Source: JAUXFK01 sp034189035 | GTDB taxonomy: Bacteria > Desulfobacterota > UBA8473 | Direction of reading: 5' to 3' | DNA: 9,606 nucleotides | Assembly (NCBI GenBank): GCA_034189035.1 | Contig: JAXHVA010000137.1 | Location: 1-9,606, forward strand | The notes under the pieces: generated by a model | Told to the model about the DNA's origin: nothing | What the model saw: only the letters and a program-made list of their open reading frames with translations | Databases searched by the model: none | Translations under genes and position numbers: made by a program | Shown: piece after piece, positions 6,409 to 9,606 of the stretch | How positions within the stretch are numbered: the stretch's first letter is position 1 | Layout of the letters: every line of letters starts with the position of its first letter

Positions 6409-7572
6409 CTAATCAAAAATGTCACCATTTTGATAGGATTTAATAAACGCCTTCACAACTTCCCAATCGAACTGTTTCCCTGAATTACTTTTCAGACTAT
6501 CAATCGCAGTTTCCCATTTAAGTGCCTTTCGATAAGGTCTATCAGTAGTCATTGCATCAAATGCATCTGCTACTGCAATTATCTTTGCAACCAACGGTAT
6601 TTTATTACCACTTAAACCATCAGGATAACCCTTCCCATCTAACCTCTCATGGTGATATCTCATGCCCGGTATTACATCATTTAATTGTGAGACCTTTTCC
6701 ATTATTTCTTGGCCTAGTATTGGATGTTTCTTCATCTCTTCGAATTCTTCTTTATCTAATTCTGATGTTTTCCTCAGAATTATATCTTTAATACCAATCT
6801 TTCCAATATCGTGTAAAATCGCCGAAATTTTTATACGCTCCTTCTCTTCATGATCCATGTCAATATATTTTATAATAGACATACAATAATTTACAACCCT
6901 TTTGGTATGACCCCCCGTATAAGGGTCTCTCTTTTCGATTGCATCTGCCAATGCTTCAGCCGTCTGCAAAAAAGTCTCCTGGAGTTCCCTATATAATTTT
7001 GCATTATCAATTGCAATCGCAACCTGGTTCGCTAACATTTTAAAGAGCTCAAGATCCTCATTGTTAAAGGCCTCCTTATCCAATTTGTTTACGGCCTCAA
7101 GTACCCCTATAACCTTGCTCTTTATCTTTAAAGGAACACATAGCATATCTCGCGTTTTAAATTCCGATCTTTCATCTGCCTTTCTAGAGTGCCTCGGATC
7201 CTTTGAGACATCAGTAATCAAGAGAGGTTCTCCATATTCTGCCACCCATCCTGCAATCCCTTCTCCTACCTTAAGTCTGATCTCTTTTACTTTTTCTCCT
7301 TTTTCTCCAAGAGCAACTTCAAAATAAAGTTCATTTGTCTCTTCATCGAGCAAAAGTAAGGAGCCGACCTCACAGTTCATAAGCCTGGTAGCAGCTACCA
7401 TAGCCCTCTTTCGTACTTCTTCCTGGTCTAAAGTTGAATTCAATATGGCACTCAACTCCGTAAGGGTCGTAAACTGTTTTATTTTGCTTTCTGACTTCCT
7501 TAGAGTACATTCTAGTTCTTTTTCGAGTCGTTGGATTCTATATAAATTCTCTTCCTTAAGGGACTCTTTCAT
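6409..7572 (-). CDS. GAF domain and HD-GYP domain protein, probable cyclic di-GMP phosphodiesterase
   Basis: The 387-residue cytoplasmic protein has a short charged coiled coil (1-30), a GAF sensor domain at about 35-190 (EVGSLLLLDEET, VGEGIAGWVAEYGEPLLITDV, VPLKIKSKVIGVLEAVNK) and an HD-GYP domain at about 200-380. Catalytic and metal residues are present: H222 (GGHTKRV), H254-D255 with K258 (LHDIGKIG), H283 (KKHP), H307-H308 (YHHER) and the GYP signature at 315-317 (LDGKGYPDGL), with D336 in VADAFDAMTTDRPY. HD-GYP enzymes split cyclic di-GMP to pGpG or GMP. With no receiver or membrane segment, control is probably by a small ligand bound to GAF. The start follows an in-frame TAA by three codons; GAGGG lies 14 bases upstream, rather far. 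A second phosphodiesterase gene follows immediately. Confidence 0.95.
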   Translation of the reverse strand: MKESLKEENLYRIQRLEKELECTLRKSESKIKQFTTLTELSAILNSTLDQEEVRKRAMVAATRLMNCEVGSLLLLDEETNELYFEVALGEKGEKVKEIRLKVGEGIAGWVAEYGEPLLITDVSKDPRHSRKADERSEFKTRDMLCVPLKIKSKVIGVLEAVNKLDKEAFNNEDLELFKMLANQVAIAIDNAKLYRELQETFLQTAEALADAIEKRDPYTGGHTKRVVNYCMSIIKYIDMDHEEKERIKISAILHDIGKIGIKDIILRKTSELDKEEFEEMKKHPILGQEIMEKVSQLNDVIPGMRYHHERLDGKGYPDGLSGNKIPLVAKIIAVADAFDAMTTDRPYRKALKWETAIDSLKSNSGKQFDWEVVKAFIKSYQNGDIFD

Positions 7573-7693
7573 TCTTTTCGTTTATTCCCTCTTTTTGACT
7601 CCTTACAATCTCCACTATTTTCAAAACTATATCTATTCTCAATATTATTTTAACAAGTTCTTAACATCAGTATTTAAGGCCGTCGCTTTTGTA

Positions 7694-8338
7694 TTATAAT
7701 TCTTTTGCTATTGTAATGAATTTCTTTAATCTACCATAACTTTTCTTTCCAGGTTCATGTTCAACGCCGCTGCTTACATCTACCCCGTATGGTTTTACTA
7801 TCTGAATCGCATTGACTATGTTATCCGGATTCAGACCACCAGCAAGTATTACACTCTTAGCATATCCTTTTGCCTGTGAAGCTAACTGCCAGTTAAAAGT
7901 TTTTCCCCCACCTCCATAGAGTTCTTTATAATAAGTATCGAGCAATATAGCACTGACATTATATAGAGAAATAAATTCTAAATTGACTCCATCTTTGATC
8001 TTTAAAGCCTTTATCAACCTCTTATTGAATTTATCGCAGAAATCAGGTGCTTCATTACCATGTAACTGTATGAGATCTAAAGAGCAGAATTCACTAATCT
8101 CATTTATCCTTTCCTCGTGTTCGTTAACGAAGACTCCAACCGAAGATACAAAAGGAGGCAAATTACAAATTATATCTCTAGCCACTTCCTTAGAAACATA
8201 ACGAGGACTTTCTTTATAAAATACAAAACCAAGGGCATCAGCCCCAAGGTCAACTGCCCATGAAGCATCTTCCGAATTTGTTATACCACAAATCTTAATC
8301 TTTGTCATAGAAGAAAAATCTACCTCGTTTACATACAT
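7694..8338 (-). CDS. trpF: Phosphoribosylanthranilate isomerase
   Basis: TrpF performs the Amadori rearrangement of phosphoribosylanthranilate to CdRP, the third step of tryptophan synthesis. The 214-residue beta/alpha barrel has KIKICGIT at 13-20 (general base C17), GADALGFVFYKESPRYVS, VGVFVNE, IQLHGNE, LLDTYYKELYGGGGKTFNW at 132-150 (general acid D134), ILAGGLNPDNI and GVDVSSGVE at 185-193 for phosphate binding. The first ATG (8338) has AAAGGG six bases upstream. An internal ATG at 8308 gives MTKIKICGIT, which matches the usual family start, but lacks a well-placed ribosome site; the true start could be either. No other trp gene is in the window, so it is an orphan between a rhomboid protease and a signalling gene. 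It is intact, with no missing key residue. Confidence 0.95.
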   Translation of the reverse strand: MYVNEVDFSSMTKIKICGITNSEDASWAVDLGADALGFVFYKESPRYVSKEVARDIICNLPPFVSSVGVFVNEHEERINEISEFCSLDLIQLHGNEAPDFCDKFNKRLIKALKIKDGVNLEFISLYNVSAILLDTYYKELYGGGGKTFNWQLASQAKGYAKSVILAGGLNPDNIVNAIQIVKPYGVDVSSGVEHEPGKKSYGRLKKFITIAKEL

Positions 8339-8455
8339 TAATGGCCCTTTTGTCCAATTCCTATGTAAGGTTCAAATTTTATCCCTTCCCTTTCCGTGGC
8401 CTTGAACTAAGTTTTTCATTTCTAGGTGGACACTCCCTCTTCCTTTATAAGGATT

Positions 8456-9163
8456 TTATAAATGGTGTGTATCGTTCTTTTTCCCTCCATTGATAACCCG
8501 ATAACGTCTCTTGAGCCTCGACAATTTCCATTTAATATAAAAACTGTAAGAAAATCTCCAAATTGTGGGGTAATTTAAATATAATACTCCAAAGAGCATT
8601 CCACCTAAGTGGGTAATATGAGCTATGCCCCCACTGGTTCCGACTAAGGACGCATAGAGTTCTATTGCGCCAAATATCATAACAAAGTATTTTGCTTTGA
8701 TAGGGAATAGCAAATAGAAATATATTGTACGATTGGGGAAAAACCAGCCGTATGCCAAGAGGATACCATAGATGGCTCCAGACATGCCGATAGTAGGGAT
8801 GGAAAGGCCGGGAGTTATTAATACGGTACAAATAGCGGCACCGACTCCGGTAATAAAAAAATATTTTAGGAATATCTTCGGTCCCCAGTATCTTTCCAGA
8901 TCACAACCGAACATCCATAAGGCGAAGAGATTAAAAAGTAAATGGAAAAGCCCTCCATGGAGAAATATGTAAGAACCCAACTGCCACAGATAGAAATCGT
9001 TCCACACCAAGACAGGAACTAATCCAAAGATGAAGTTTATTTTATAGCCGACCAAAGCCTGGAGAAAAAAGACACATCCTGTTATGATTAAAAGCTTTTT
9101 CACTGTTGGGCTTATTGGGGGTCCAATAGTAAAATATGGTCTTTGATAATAGTAGTTCGTCAT
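8456..9163 (-). CDS. Rhomboid-family intramembrane serine protease
   Basis: Rhomboids cleave transmembrane segments of substrate proteins within the membrane. The 235-residue protein shows about six hydrophobic helices (roughly 22-40, 61-86, 98-118, 127-142, 147-175, 182-198). Active-site features are HGGLFHLLFN at 69-78 with H74 and oxyanion-hole N78, GMSGAIYG at 126-133 with nucleophile S128, and AHITHLGG at 181-188 with H185 the likely catalytic His. The WxxxS and LERYWG features after helix 2 are also usual. The C-terminus (199-235) is a basic cytosolic tail rich in Lys and Arg. AAAGGA ending four bases before the ATG fixes the start. trpF lies 117 bases downstream. The substrate is unknown. 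Confidence 0.93.
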   Translation of the reverse strand: MTNYYYQRPYFTIGPPISPTVKKLLIITGCVFFLQALVGYKINFIFGLVPVLVWNDFYLWQLGSYIFLHGGLFHLLFNLFALWMFGCDLERYWGPKIFLKYFFITGVGAAICTVLITPGLSIPTIGMSGAIYGILLAYGWFFPNRTIYFYLLFPIKAKYFVMIFGAIELYASLVGTSGGIAHITHLGGMLFGVLYLNYPTIWRFSYSFYIKWKLSRLKRRYRVINGGKKNDTHHL

Positions 9164-9606
9164 ATATTCCTTTCAAGAAGATTCAAGGCAGGTATATTCT
9201 TTCGCCTGATGCATAAGATTTTTCGAATATTTATATGTTTATACTATTGAAGTTTTTACAATATGTTTGAGAGACCTTTTGAAGAAAACATATTGAGTTT
9301 TTTTAATAATCGTTCTTCTTTTTACAACAAAAAATACCCTTGAGTTGTTTCCGAGCGATTGCGCGAGTTTTCAAGCTTTTGGAAAACGAACTGAGTACGA
9401 TCAAAAAAATCAATACAAGAGAGAAAAAGGGTTTTAAAACAGCGTATTTGATGAAATTATGCGAAAGAGTCTCAATAGTTAATCATAAATAAGGCCTGCT
9501 GAATAAGCGTTAATGTGTTGATATATTTATTTATATGTGTTAATAGGTTGGCCAAAAGTGCAAGCAATTTTGCATGTTTCTTCAAAAACCCTTGCACCAA
9601 TCGGCG
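9164..9606. other. 443-base region upstream of the rhomboid gene, no gene assigned
   Basis: The part next to 9163 should hold the rhomboid promoter; TATAAA and TATAAAT-like sequences occur on the minus strand at about 9228-9247 but no matching -35 is clear. Between about 9300 and 9492 several frames stay open for 45-60 codons without a credible start. From 9606 down to 9472 a minus-strand frame of 44 codons enters from the right edge with Leu-rich, partly protein-like content and ends in TGA. None of these can be tied to a family. The sequence from about 9491 (AAGGCCTGCTGAATAAG) to the end could be the edge of a mobile element. Confidence 0.4.

Noticed and set aside
8424..8436. GTGGACAC near 8425, the same 8 bases as in the IS3 end at the left of the window (reverse strand)
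   Set aside because: Only 8 bases match and the flanking G/C-rich part of the terminal repeat is missing; a chance match is likely in 9.6 kb. No transposase remains are nearby.
9518..9546. TTGATA-N17-TAATAG, a possible plus-strand promoter near the right edge
   Set aside because: Weak -10 element and no plus-strand gene start is visible before the window ends.

Overview
The window is AT-rich bacterial DNA carrying eleven recognisable genes, one tentative small gene and the tail of an insertion sequence. The mix fits a motile, low-GC, Gram-negative-like bacterium, perhaps from the old deltaproteobacterial or Nitrospirota range. It combines a CheB/CheW chemotaxis pair, an anti-sigma-28 factor behind a sigma-28 promoter, an archaeal-type phosphoglycerate mutase, zinc-independent FolE2 with a QueD-like enzyme, and a GAF-HD-GYP protein. 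No rRNA or tRNA is present, so the lineage is an inference only.

Left part, plus strand (1-2567). The window opens inside the last codons and right end of an IS3-family element. It is followed by cheB (methylesterase response regulator), cheW (coupling protein) and a flgM-like gene. A near-perfect sigma-28 promoter (TAAG-N15-GCCGATAA) lies 44 bases before flgM, so this gene probably belongs to the late flagellar class and feeds back on the sigma factor that transcribes it. No cheA, cheR or receptor gene is in view.

Right part, minus strand (9163 down to 2719). All genes are read leftwards: a rhomboid protease; trpF (orphan tryptophan gene); a GAF-HD-GYP protein followed 12 bases later by a metallo-beta-lactamase-fold enzyme resembling class II cyclic-nucleotide phosphodiesterases; then, after a 409-base gap, a compact cluster of a 40-residue reading frame, queD/ptpS, folE2 and apgM. 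The cluster starts with GTP cyclohydrolase and 6-pyruvoyl/6-carboxy-tetrahydropterin synthase chemistry, the shared entry to queuosine and tetrahydrofolate. The QueD-like protein carries a combined CExxHGH motif, which suggests it may serve both pathways.

Most notable points: the dual-motif pterin synthase next to FolE2; the small unrecognised gene overlapping its start; the sigma-28 promoter of flgM; and a two-gene unit that may break down both cyclic di-GMP and a cyclic mononucleotide. I found no CRISPR array, prophage or obvious defence system. The last 440 bases hold no gene I can name and may include the edge of another mobile element.
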